A stretch of 64,000 nt of DNA from Crossaster papposus (taxonomy: Eukaryota; Echinodermata; Asteroidea; Velatida; Solasteridae). Made by a program: the position numbers and the translations under genes. The stretch is from contig JBAIAA010000451.1 in NCBI GenBank assembly GCA_037893245.1, positions 248,001 to 312,000 on the forward strand, in the 5' to 3' direction. The notes below the pieces were generated by a model that saw only the letters and a list, made by a program, of their open reading frames with translations, ran no database searches and was not told the DNA's origin. Shown piece by piece: positions 1-9,169 of this stretch; positions within the stretch are counted from its first letter, which is position 1, and every line of letters starts with the position of its first letter.

Positions 1-125
1 TTTTTTGTTCTTATAAGCTGGACTAACCAAGAAAAAAGGCTGTTCTTTTAGTCTGGTTCCTTGACTTCCTTCAGACTAATTCAATAAATTGTGGGGCAGT
101 GTTTACAAATACATGTAGTAAGGCT

Positions 126-376
126 CTTACAACGACTGCCGGCCGGCAGCGATAATTTTTTTCTGCAGGTAGGTTGGTACATAGTGTACATTTATTAGCC
201 AATTAGAACACATATGGTGTTGACGTCATCGATGATGTTAGAGTTGTCTGGGATCTGACTAGGGTTAGAGTTAGGGTTATAGTTAGGGGTTAGGGTTGTC
301 TCAGACAACACCATCTGTGTTCTGATTGGCTAATGTACCAACGTACCTGCAGAAAAAAATATCGCCGGTCGGCAAT
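126..376. repeat. Palindromic element with telomere-like core
   Basis: Two inverted arms (about 126-178 and 327-376) share GCCGGCCGGCA-like ends, a poly-T/poly-A tract and CTGCAGGTA/TACCTGCAG. The loop (about 255-297) holds several degenerate TTAGGG units in direct orientation (TAGGGTTAGAGTTAGGGTTA and following). Inner arms repeat TCTGATTGGCTAAT-like sequence. It looks like a non-autonomous foldback element. No clear target duplication was seen. Confidence 0.6.
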
Positions 377-2890
377 CGTTTAACATTGATACAAAATCCA
401 ACTTTTCTTCAAAACTACCACAACACATCAGGTGCCGTGATTTCACAGGATGCTTGAGACTGTTAACAGTGTTATTCGCTGTCAAAAAAGATATTTCATA
501 ACAATTCAGTTGTTTTGTATGTTTGCAAAATGGTGTATACTACCTTTTACTTAACGTTGGAAAACACTACACCTGTTTTACTATAGGGGACATACCGTAT
601 ATTTATATAGAAAGAACAATTGTTGAATTTTTGTATATACATTTTAAAGTACAGCATTTTAAGTGAGAATGCAATGAGGAAGGTGATTGGGGGGCATTGC
701 AAACAAGGTTTGCGTAAAATATTATAAAGTAAGACCACGTGAATATATCTGATATATTCACACAATATTTTCAAAATACTGTTTAGTTTTTGCATAGTGT
801 ATGTATGCAACTTGTGTTCATTCTGGCCGTGTGGCACGGCACATGTTTATAAATATACTTTGAAGTTATTTACTGCCGCGCGAATGCAGTGTATTGTATA
901 TACACATGTACATGTATATATTTCGGAAACTTTCTGTTTATTTTATTTGTAAATTTGATATTTGTAAACATAATAAAACACATTTTACTTGCACTGGTTG
1001 GAGCCTGGTGTATCCCTTTATGTTAATTAAATACCTGTATTAAAACGCCAGAGTGAACTGGATAAGACATTACAAGTGTGCTTGTACTTTAAACGATTAT
1101 GTTAAAGGTCACATGACAGTGCGGTATAAACTGATTATTATGTTTGTTTGTTTGTTTGTTTGCATTGTAAACGTGCTATGTAGAAATGTACTCTACTATA
1201 AATGTATTTGTAACTTATTGGTTTTTTTAAAGATGTAATTTATTAGTTTTTCTATTTGCCAATGAATTTATTATTGGCTTTATGTATAAATTATTTGGCG
1301 CCAACATCCTGTCTTTACAAGTGCCCAGCAATTAAAGAGACAACAATGATTATATTAAGCTGTGGTTACGTTTTATTTGGTTGCTGTGTGTTTTTTTTTG
1401 GTTTTTTTTTTTGGGGGGGGGGGTCAGCGGGGAGTTTGCTTGTTTGTTTGTTAGGTTTTTTAAGGGGGTGTTTGTTATTTTGTTAATTAGTTCGTTTGGT
1501 TACTCTCTAAATGTAAACGAGTTAAAATCCACTCTTTATAATTATGAGCCATAATGGGGACAGCTCTTTTTCGAGTGTTTTAGTCATTTGGAGTAAAGTT
1601 TGCGTCTTTTTGAGCAATTTTATTTAGTAGCCTATGGGTAAACAAAAACACCCCAAAAGTGTAAATGAACGACACTTTACTTGGCGAACCATAGGGGGCC
1701 TATGCACCCTATCGCCACGAAATGAGCTTTAAAGTCGGAAATTGTCATTTTGCAGAGCAGAGGGCAATAGCCAGATTTTGAAGGGGTGGTCTATACTCAG
1801 CATTACATGAAAGCAAGGAACTTCCCTCTTAGCCCCCCCGTACCTATACGCTCTATAGACTATTGTTAACTGACGCGCACACCCCCCCCCCCCCCCCCCC
1901 CCCGCCCCTTGCCTAAAACACAAAACAAATTCATGAGAAACCTTAACGTTCTGCAAGCACAATGACCACCACAAAGAAAAAGGGGGGAGGGGGGCGAGAG
2001 GGGGGGAGGTGTTCCTTCCGTCTCATATCTTGCTTTAAATGGGGTGGTCGATTTTGGGTTTTAATGTGAACCTAAGCTTAATCTTTAAGCTCTGTTTTAC
2101 CATTCTTCAATTTTGTTCTTATGTCCAACATTTTTGAAACCAAATTCATTCCATTTTTATTCAATGTTGTCATGCATTCACCGTATTCACACAGCTATAG
2201 GATTTTATATGCCATTTTTTCCAGAATCACATGTACCGCTTCAAGTAAGTTGTTGTCTATAATTTCCATAACCGAACTCAGCCCCCCTTATTGTTGTATA
2301 TACCATTGGAAAGCTCTTGTTTTGTAGAATCTAGATAATGATATAAATATCTCGATTCCTACTTCACAGCTCATTTTGTGGTGACATATCACAACAGGAG
2401 ACAAGTTCGAGTTGTGTTTCACTCTCTTACATTTAAAGGATTACCAATAGTTGGCTGTGTAAGATTTGGAATCTTTTGGGTTATATCATTTTTGTTTTTT
2501 AATCCCATTCATATTACGTTCGGAATTTCGTTTGAAAGAGCAACACACCTTGCACTGGGCGGAAACACACAGTTCAATGGAATAAGTGATTTCTCTGAAG
2601 AGTAAAAAAAAACTAATTAAATTTTAATGAAAACCACATAGTTTGCTTGTTTTAGCCGACACGTTGAATTGAAATCGCACTCGGGAAAGCCTTGAAGGTT
2701 AAACATGTTATGCTGCTGAGTTTTGATAGATGGCTGTATATTTCAAATTATAGATTTCCCCGGCCAAACCCCCCCCCCAAAAAAAAAAAAAAAAAAAAAC
2801 CAAAATATATAAAAAAATATTAAATTAAAAAAATCACAAAAAACAAACAAACAAAACATTGGTTTAACACGGGACCCCCTCAAATTCGTT
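377..2890. other. Intergenic; no gene recognised
   Basis: AT-rich sequence with homopolymer tracts (G run near 1412-1423, C run of about 22 at 1882-1903, C/A runs near 2770-2800). Open frames here are short and have no recognisable domain or splice context. Nothing else was seen. Confidence 0.5.
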
Positions 2891-3139
2891 TTGAATCGTG
2901 CTCACTCAATGCATTCGAACAGTATATTACAGCAGGTTGGGCATCAACCCCGAAAGCAACATAGTTTGTGCTTTAGCTGTGGGAAGCCAGGACAAGGGCG
3001 CAGAAATTGCGGGCAGCAAAAGCACGGTACCAAGGAGCAGGCAAGGACAGTAGCGGAAACACCCAGTTCTAGCAAAATTGTTACTGAACTTCTACATACG
3101 GATCATTCCATGTCAGACCAACGCACTTTTTTACCTTAG
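2891..3139 (+). pseudogene. Degenerate Gag-type zinc-knuckle fragment
   Basis: An 82-codon frame contains CFSCGKPGQGRRNC, the spacing of a CCHC zinc knuckle (C-x2-C-x4-H-x4-C), with Gln where the His ligand should be. Such knuckles are typical of retrotransposon Gag nucleocapsids and some cellular nucleic-acid-binding proteins. Basic residues surround the motif. No protease, reverse transcriptase or integrase sequence follows. Most likely a decayed Gag remnant that can no longer bind zinc normally; a chance motif is possible. Confidence 0.4.
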
Positions 3140-4029
3140 GTCTTCCGATTTTGATAAAAATTGCTGTGCTTGTAGGTCCTGATGAGCAATGAATGCACAC
3201 ACATTTTTAGCCCGATCCGACCTACCATGTGGTCAGGGCAGAAACCACCCCAAAAGAGTAAAATACCACCCTTTTGGTACAAATATGTTAAAACCATGTA
3301 AATTGTCGTCGACCATATGCAAATTTGGTATTAAAATAATGAGAAGTGCATGCTCAAGCAAATTCTTTTGTCCAAAATAATTTTTGTGAAAAGAAGGTCA
3401 CCGTGACATTTAATATGTTACCATGACCTTTGACCCAATTTTTGTAACAATGTATCATTCCGAAAATCAACGAAATGAAAATTACTTGATAGAGCATGTC
3501 TTCCTCTGTGAGAATCCACTAAGAAACAATTGGGCTCTTTAAAATTTACAACTTTATGACTATTTTTGTACTGTTGGTAGGTTACAAATTATAGAAATCC
3601 ACTAACACAACTTACTGTTCTGTTTAAATTGTTACTAACATTATTCGTGGTTGAGCCACGCATAGTTTAAGGGGCTCTTGAATTGTCGCCCTCAAACCCT
3701 GCGGACATTCGCAGCAATCATTAAACAAGTTGGCCAATACATGATATGAACATCCACCCCTGGTAAAATGAAAATTTCTATCACTATACCTAATTTTATT
3801 GGCGTTTACGTAACTTTTCAGTCGTTTGTGTTTCTTATTCTGTATAATATATAATAGCAAAGCTTTATTTTATGTTCTGTACGTTATTTTCTAAAATTTT
3901 TCCGATGAATTTTATTTGTTACGTGGGAGGATGAACATATTTTGTGAGAACACCTCAGATGTCCAAGCGAATGGACCAATAGAAATGCGCGTTGCGGAAG
4001 AACTTCGGGCCGGGAGGATCGGGTGAAGA
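3140..4029. other. Intergenic; no gene recognised
   Basis: AT-rich sequence without recognisable coding potential or clear repeat ends. Short direct similarity is visible between ACCGTGACATTTAA and ACCATGACCTTTGA near 3400-3435. Nothing else was seen. Confidence 0.4.
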
Positions 4030-4037
4030 AGTCTAAT

Positions 4038-4310
4038 CACTGACCTCTATACATGGACAGATCATCCATTGTTTCATTTTGAAGTCGGCATGCAGAGAAG
4101 TGCAACATGGCGGACCCACGAAGTCACTCTGTGAGCCAATGAAATGTCCAGGTGTAGAGTTCAGTTGGTTGGTAAATCCACTGACCTCTACAACTGGACA
4201 TTTCATTGGCTCACAGCAGTGACGCCATGTTGCACTTCCAGTTCGCGCCGACTTCAAGTGTTAGCACAGCAGAATATGGACAATGATCCGTCCAGGTGTT
4301 GAGGTCAGTG
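4038..4310. mobile_element. hAT-like non-autonomous element (8-bp TSD)
   Basis: Inverted ends read CACTGACCTCTA... and ...GAGGTCAGTG. The element is flanked by an exact 8-bp duplication AGTCTAAT (4030-4037 and 4311-4318). Its arms also repeat AGCCAATGAAATGTCCAG and its complement around an internal axis near 4160. The 273-bp length, 8-bp duplication and lack of coding sequence fit a hAT-superfamily MITE; the superfamily is inferred from duplication length only. Confidence 0.75.
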
Positions 4311-4319
4311 AGTCTAATG

Positions 4320-4437
4320 CCTTGGGCTGTTTTCCGAACCCCAGCTTTGTCTTCGTCTCAGGCTTCATTCATACAGTTTAGCAATAGGCTGTAGCCGGAG
4401 ACAGAGCCAAAGCCAGGGGTTTGGAAAACGGCCTTGG
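4320..4437. repeat. Small palindromic repeat
   Basis: Ends CCTTGGGCTGTTTTCC and GGAAAACGGCCTTGG are inverted copies over 118 bp. A related half copy lies at about 63267-63360 (shared GGCTCC...AGACTATTGCTAAACTG-like and GACGAAGACGAAGCTG-like stretches), so this is a dispersed family. It abuts the hAT-like element just upstream. Confidence 0.5.
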
Positions 4438-4439
4438 TC

Positions 4440-5328
4440 TTTTTGTAACGGAGGTTCTGATTGGGCGCATGGATCTCTGCGCTAATAACCTCAACTTTAC
4501 GTACCGTGGGTACCGACGGATATGAATTACCGGGCCGACTCTATCAGTATAGAAAAATAGACTTTGACGATTGGGGGGGGGGGGGGAGGGGTATCCCCTA
4601 TATTTTTTCAGTTTATGGATGGAATTTGGGGACCTCACACAGTTGATCGCTTCGCAGACGAACTAAATGCCAAGATTCCAGAATGTAATTCAAAGTATTG
4701 GGTCCCGGGTACAAAGTAAGTGGACGCCTTTACTTGCAATTAGAAAGGGGAGAACAATAATTGGTTAGTCCCCCTTACTTACATGATTGGAAAAGTCTTA
4801 AGACATATACAAACATGTAGAGCTCAAGGGACCACTAACTGTACCTTCTTGGCCTTCAGCACTATTCTGTCCTCTTCTCGTTTAGAGAGAAAGTGCTTCC
4901 CATGTCATGGTAAAGCATGTTATGAAATTCTCAGATCTAGAAGAACCCCCCCCCCCCCCCCTCCCCTCCCCCTCCACATTTCTCCTATTAACACTTCTTT
5001 GTTAGTTCTTTCTTTGATCCTACCCACACTGATCTTTCTTTACCTTCAGCCTAATCCTCCTTTTGTTGTTCCACAGAACTCTGTACATGCTTTTTCTTTT
5101 GTGTTTCTCCTGTCAGCTATGATATGCATCATGCTGTAAGTTGCCCTATATGTTTGTTTCGTGTACGCAGTCTTTGTGTCTCTGAAGAAGATCTTGTTAA
5201 GATCGAAATATTAGGCCCTCTTAACTTATTTGATTAGGAATTATTTTCGTACAAGGTAGAAACAAAAACACCATATTTGCTTCCCGTCTGTTCAGGTGTG
5301 AGGTGCTTAGTTAGATCAGGCTGAGGGC
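4440..5328. other. Intergenic; C-rich tract, no gene recognised
   Basis: Contains G/C homopolymer runs (4573-4586 and 4947-4975) and pyrimidine-rich sequence. Near 5175-5222, TCTGAAGAAGATCTTGTTAAGATCGAAATATTAGG resembles a motif (KKIL.RSKY) seen downstream of some reverse transcriptase genes, but it is too short to call. Confidence 0.35.
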
Positions 5329-5336
5329 AGAATGAG

Positions 5337-5942
5337 ACTGCGCAATAGTCCTTGCCATTTTGTGATTGGACAATAAACGACGTTTATTTGATGGTGTTTT
5401 CTTATCGCGTGGATCGCGTGGATCGCGTGCATGCATTCGCCGCGCATTCGTAGTTCAGCGCTACGGAACGCCGTACACTACGACAACGAGTGCGATAAAA
5501 AAAACTTCAAAAGTCAAAGTATTTCGTTGTGTGTGAGATGGGCCACTTAGCCATTTAAATTAAAATGAAACTGGAATTTAGAGTGCTAATTTTATAGCAG
5601 GGAAAACAACAACGGCAGGGCTGCTTGTTGTTGATATTGTTAATGTTAGGTAGTAAAAACGTAAGCAACTAGCGTCGACACTATGATTAACAACATGCAA
5701 GCTGTCACAGTGATAGAGAAGCACAGCAACTCGAAGTCAACTAATGCTAATGCTTGATATAATTAATAATAATGTCACTTTTTTTTCTTCATAATATCAT
5801 TGCACAGTCACCCCATGCTCATGAGACATGATGCGCTGCGACCGTGCGTGCTGAGATGCACACACTGAAAACACCATCAAATAAACGTCGTTTATTGTCC
5901 AATCACAAAATGGCAACAAGGCTACGACTATAATTGCGCAGT
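5337..5942. mobile_element. hAT-like non-autonomous element (8-bp TSD)
   Basis: A 606-bp element with terminal inverted repeats ACTGCGCAATAGTC and ATTGCGCAGT, continuing through TTTTGTGATTGGACAATAAA and its complement to about 60 bp. It is flanked by the exact 8-bp duplication AGAATGAG (5329-5336 and 5943-5950). The interior is non-coding and CpG-rich near 5405-5500. An 8-bp duplication is the hAT signature. Confidence 0.8.
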
Positions 5943-6925
5943 AGAATGAGTCACGCTTCCATTATCAATGGAAACCGTATGGTATGTACATAGATGCCAC
6001 ATGGCATAGAATTGTACAGAATGAAGCCGATTGGCAAGATAACAAACAGCCGCATGGCATCTAAATCGGGACAGTTAAATCAGTCTGAATTAGCACGAAG
6101 TATGGCCACAGATTCGAAGCTTATTGTATCCAAAAAGAAAGAACAGATGAAGACACATAGTGAAAGGTTATTGACATTTGTTTTAACTGCTCATTACGTC
6201 TGCAGGTTTCGAAACGAAAACAACTATGAAACAACTGTGGCAGAGATATTGAGGTCATAATAGGCAAAACATATGGCAACAAACACGATTGTTTGCCAGA
6301 TTGTAAACAAAATTCATATGTAACAATAGTTTTCTCAGTAATGTTATGCGGGGGTTACAGAGAAGATTAGCAAAACAAGTAGTGAAGAAAAAAACCTATA
6401 ACAGCCGACATGTTGAAAGTAATTGTTAAGAAATATGATTCTTCAGACAATCTCATGAATATCCGTCTATGTACAATGTTACTTATTTTCTACGCGGGAT
6501 TTTTGCGTAATAATGAGCTAATTAATATACTAAGGTGTGACGTACAATTGTTTGATTCCCACGTTGACGTATTCATTGCTAAAAGCAAAACAGACATATA
6601 CAGGCAAGGAGCCTGGGTACTTATTGCAGCTACAGGTTCTCCCACCTGTCCTGTCAGCTCAGCATGTTAAGGAAATACTTCAAAATTGCTGAGTTAAATG
6701 ACGAAAAAGATGAAGGTTTTCTATTCCGGCCTTCGAATTATTGTAAATCCTTCAACAGACATAAACTGAGGTCTGGGGATAGGCACCTTTCATATTCTAC
6801 GTGCCTCGAAATCCTCAAAACTGCGTTAAAATCAGTAGGCGTAGACGCCACAAAATTTAGGCTGCATATCCTTCGAGCGGGTGGTGCAACTGCTGCAGCA
6901 AGTGTAGGAGTTCTAGACAGACTAT

Positions 6926-7279
6926 TAATAATAATATCTTGGATTTATATAGCGCTTTTCACACCCGAAGGGCATCTCGAAGCGCTTCCAACATTATTAC
7001 CCCTGGTCACTGGGCCATTTGCAATCCTTAAACCATCTCAGCTCCCTGGGGAGTATACAACATGTGCTGCAATATATGCGCTACTAGGCTAAATCAATCA
7101 CAATAACCATCTCTGCCCTCACAGGTACCCATTTTACCCCTGGGTGGAGAGAAGCAATTATAGTTAAGTGTCTTGCTCAGGGACACAAGTATCACGACCG
7201 GGACTCGAACCCCCACTCTGCTGAACGGAAACACCAGAGCTTGAGTTCAGTGTTCTTATCCACTCGGCCACGGCATCCT
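6926..7279 (-). mobile_element. tRNA-derived SINE
   Basis: Read on the - strand, the head (from about 7279) contains box A-like GTGGCCGAGTGGATAAGA and box B GGTTCGAGTCC with the long variable arm of a class II (Ser/Leu-type) tRNA. It is followed by an unrelated body with the ATATAGCGCTTTTC stretch common in marine invertebrate repeats, and ends in an AT-rich ATTATTATTAATAG tail. It splits the tyrosine recombinase gene right after VLDR. Pol III promoter boxes appear intact. The body family was not identified. Confidence 0.75.
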
Positions 7280-7288
7280 ACACCGGTA

Positions 7289-7719
7289 CCCTGCGACGTG
7301 CCACCGCACTTTTTTGTCGAAGTTGCTTCGCCGTATAAAAACGATTGTTTTTTTATCATTCGTGAAAAAAATTTCTAGTTCAAAGCAAGCCGAATAGCAT
7401 GATAAGTGCCGCTTGAACCCTGGTTGAACTGGTGATACAGCTTTTTGCAAAGGAAAGTGCTGCCCCACGAGTATCTCATTACTTTGTGTACATAAAGGGT
7501 ATACTCAATTCTGGGTTTACCAGACCTACCCAAGCAATTAATCATGCTATTGTTGCCTTGCCCCATTCAACAACACCAGCTGGGATCGAATATATTCAGA
7601 CACTATGGGAAAGTACTGTGTTGACATATAAAGCCATAAAACCGAACAACATGGTGGTTACACACAAAATACAACCGACGCGCGTTCGTGTAAAAACAAA
7701 ATGGCCGCACGTCGCAAGG
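7289..7719. mobile_element. TTAA-target MITE, family B copy 1
   Basis: Ends CCCTGCGACGTGCC and GCACGTCGCAAGG match the copies at 44986 and 56177. The right side is followed by TTAA (7720-7723); on the left the TTAA has become GGTA beside the SINE. CCCT-type ends with TTAA targets are typical of piggyBac derivatives. It lies inside the broken recombinase, whose HGRW motif resumes directly after TTAA. Confidence 0.75.
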
Positions 7720-8115
7720 TTAAGCACGGCCGATGGACGTCGGAGACATACAGCTAAGGACGGATATGTTAAGGAGTCCTTGGAAAACAGACTGTCGGTT
7801 TCCACAAATCTTCAGAGAGACCGTGGACACAGAAGCAGAGTTGTTTAGGTAAGGTATTATTCTCCATGGGCAAGGCAACAACAAGGTGGGTACCTGTTAC
7901 CGTAATGCTTGTCCATAGCCATTTTGCGTCCGACGCTTGCATCGAAGTTCAACGGCTATAACTATACACACGTTGGCCATCCACGTTTCGAAATCATTTT
8001 ACGGGGACGAATCAGAATTGTGCGAGAGGTGTCTTTTTTGCTTTCCAGCGCAAATATTATAGTACGCGTGCGCGGGGGACTGGAATAGAAATTGCACCGG
8101 CGAGCGAAAAACAAC

Positions 8116-8279
8116 GGTGCCCGAGTCATAACCGATGAGCCTTGCGGTATCAACATTGTTAGTTCTGCTCAGTTAGCTCTGCCGACGAACGCGTCGTTTG
8201 GACGGCGGTAGATATTTGCTGTCGCTTCTGACCACACCAACTCGGCCGAACACCAGACTGTGGATTAGTGATCACCATG
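8116..8279 (+). promoter_or_regulatory. Putative first exon of the guanylate cyclase (ATG|gtaagt)
   Basis: ATCACCATG ends at 8279 and is followed at once by the near-perfect donor GTAAGTAAAA. The upstream 160 bp is relatively CpG-rich, as expected for a promoter and 5' UTR. The first recognised coding exon of the cyclase (43166) starts in phase 0 with Tyr-Gly and needs exactly one upstream Met codon; H-NOX proteins begin Met-Tyr-Gly. The match of Kozak context, phase and donor makes this the best candidate seen, but the 34.9-kb intron is unproven. Part of the region upstream (7947-8018) is a dispersed repeat also found at about 25405-25475. Confidence 0.35.
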
Positions 8280-8390
8280 GTAAGTAAAATGCGTGAAATG
8301 AAACATTCGAAATATATAAACGGTTATCTTCGGATTCTGAAAACCTGAATAAATTACTCTGATGCATGTATTTAACACATTAAAGCTTAA

Positions 8391-8777
8391 AGGGATCGTA
8401 TACGTTTGGTAATTACTTCAAAATTTAATGGCAATAAAAACCTACTTTTTAAGAAGTACAGCAGCTTTGGATAGTATAATCCTTTTTTAGAAACTGTCAA
8501 CTTCGAAGTACTGCGGTTATGGGAAAAGATATCACTTTTTATCCCACACAATTTGAATCTGAGAAGCGTTACTGCAGTGACGTTTCTCAGATTGTGTATT
8601 CCAATGCAGATTATTCTTCCTGCGTGGACATAACCGCTCCAGATTTTCGGCAATATCTCAAAATCGCTACCACCTTTTGAAATGAAATTTTTACAGGTAA
8701 GTTTTATGGTATATATCTATAACTATATAGGATTGAAACAAACAGTGGGTTCCAAGTACCAAACGTATACGATCCCT
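8391..8777. mobile_element. TTAA-target MITE, family C copy 1
   Basis: Inverted ends AGGGATCGTATACGTTTGG and CCAAACGTATACGATCCCT are flanked by TTAA on both sides (8387-8390 and 8778-8781). The interior shows a second inverted symmetry (TTCTCAGATT...AATCTGAGAA). Another copy, in the opposite orientation, is at 24957-25348. Shares its right TTAA with the next element. Confidence 0.85.
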
Positions 8778-8781
8778 TTAA

Positions 8782-9165
8782 AGGTTGGAAGGCCATTTGC
8801 AGATATCGAACATTTTTACTACCGAATTATTAAAAAATATCTTACTTATTTAAAAGTAAATAATGATTGTAGGCACCCAGCAAAATTATTGTGCTTGATA
8901 TCCTGTAATTGTTCCGAAAATGTTAATTTTATTTTAAAAAATCACGATCGCCAGACGGCGATCGCGAAAAATAAATGAAAAAAATAAGAACCACTGCCCG
9001 ACGCCGGGTTGAAAACAAATGCCGTTTGTCTTGCTTTGCTTATATAGCATCCTTGATTGTAAAATTTCGGACAGGTCAGTTAAACGATATTCACTATACA
9101 GTACAACCCCTATAAATCTACCCATTTATGATAGTTCAAGCAATTACCCATTGTATATCACACCT
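8782..9165. mobile_element. TTAA-target MITE, family A copy a
   Basis: Ends AGGTTGGAAGGCCATTTGC and GTATATCACACCT are divergent versions of the family ends AGGTAGGATACACC/GGTGTATCCTACCT. Flanked by TTAA at 8778-8781 and 9166-9169. The centre has the GATCGCC...GGCGATCGCG palindromic core. It abuts family C copy 1 with one shared TTAA. Confidence 0.8.
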
Positions 9166-9169
9166 TTAA

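Larger units (their letters stand above)
6345..7848 (+). pseudogene. Tyrosine recombinase (Crypton/DIRS-like), broken
   Basis: Translated pieces carry the catalytic set of tyrosine recombinases: the first Arg in GFLRNNELINILRCD (about 6500-6545), Lys in the SKTDIYRQG strand (about 6583-6610), the HxxR box in LHILRAGG (about 6862-6885), HGRW (about 7724-7736) and the nucleophile Tyr in KDGYVKESLENRLSVS (about 7757-7805). Between the HxxR box and HGRW the gene is interrupted by a SINE and a TTAA element. At least two frameshifts (near 6400 and 6660) and a further one before the Tyr motif are present. The enzyme would cut and rejoin DNA for Crypton- or DIRS-type transposition. No reverse transcriptase was seen beside it, which favours Crypton or a truncated element. 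Confidence 0.7.

Noticed and set aside
7205..7279. Functional tRNA-Ser/Leu gene
   Set aside because: A and B boxes are present, but the acceptor stem does not close and a SINE body and tail follow.
8387..8978. Frames of 88-98 codons
   Set aside because: Inside TTAA MITEs of families C and A; translations of repeat DNA.
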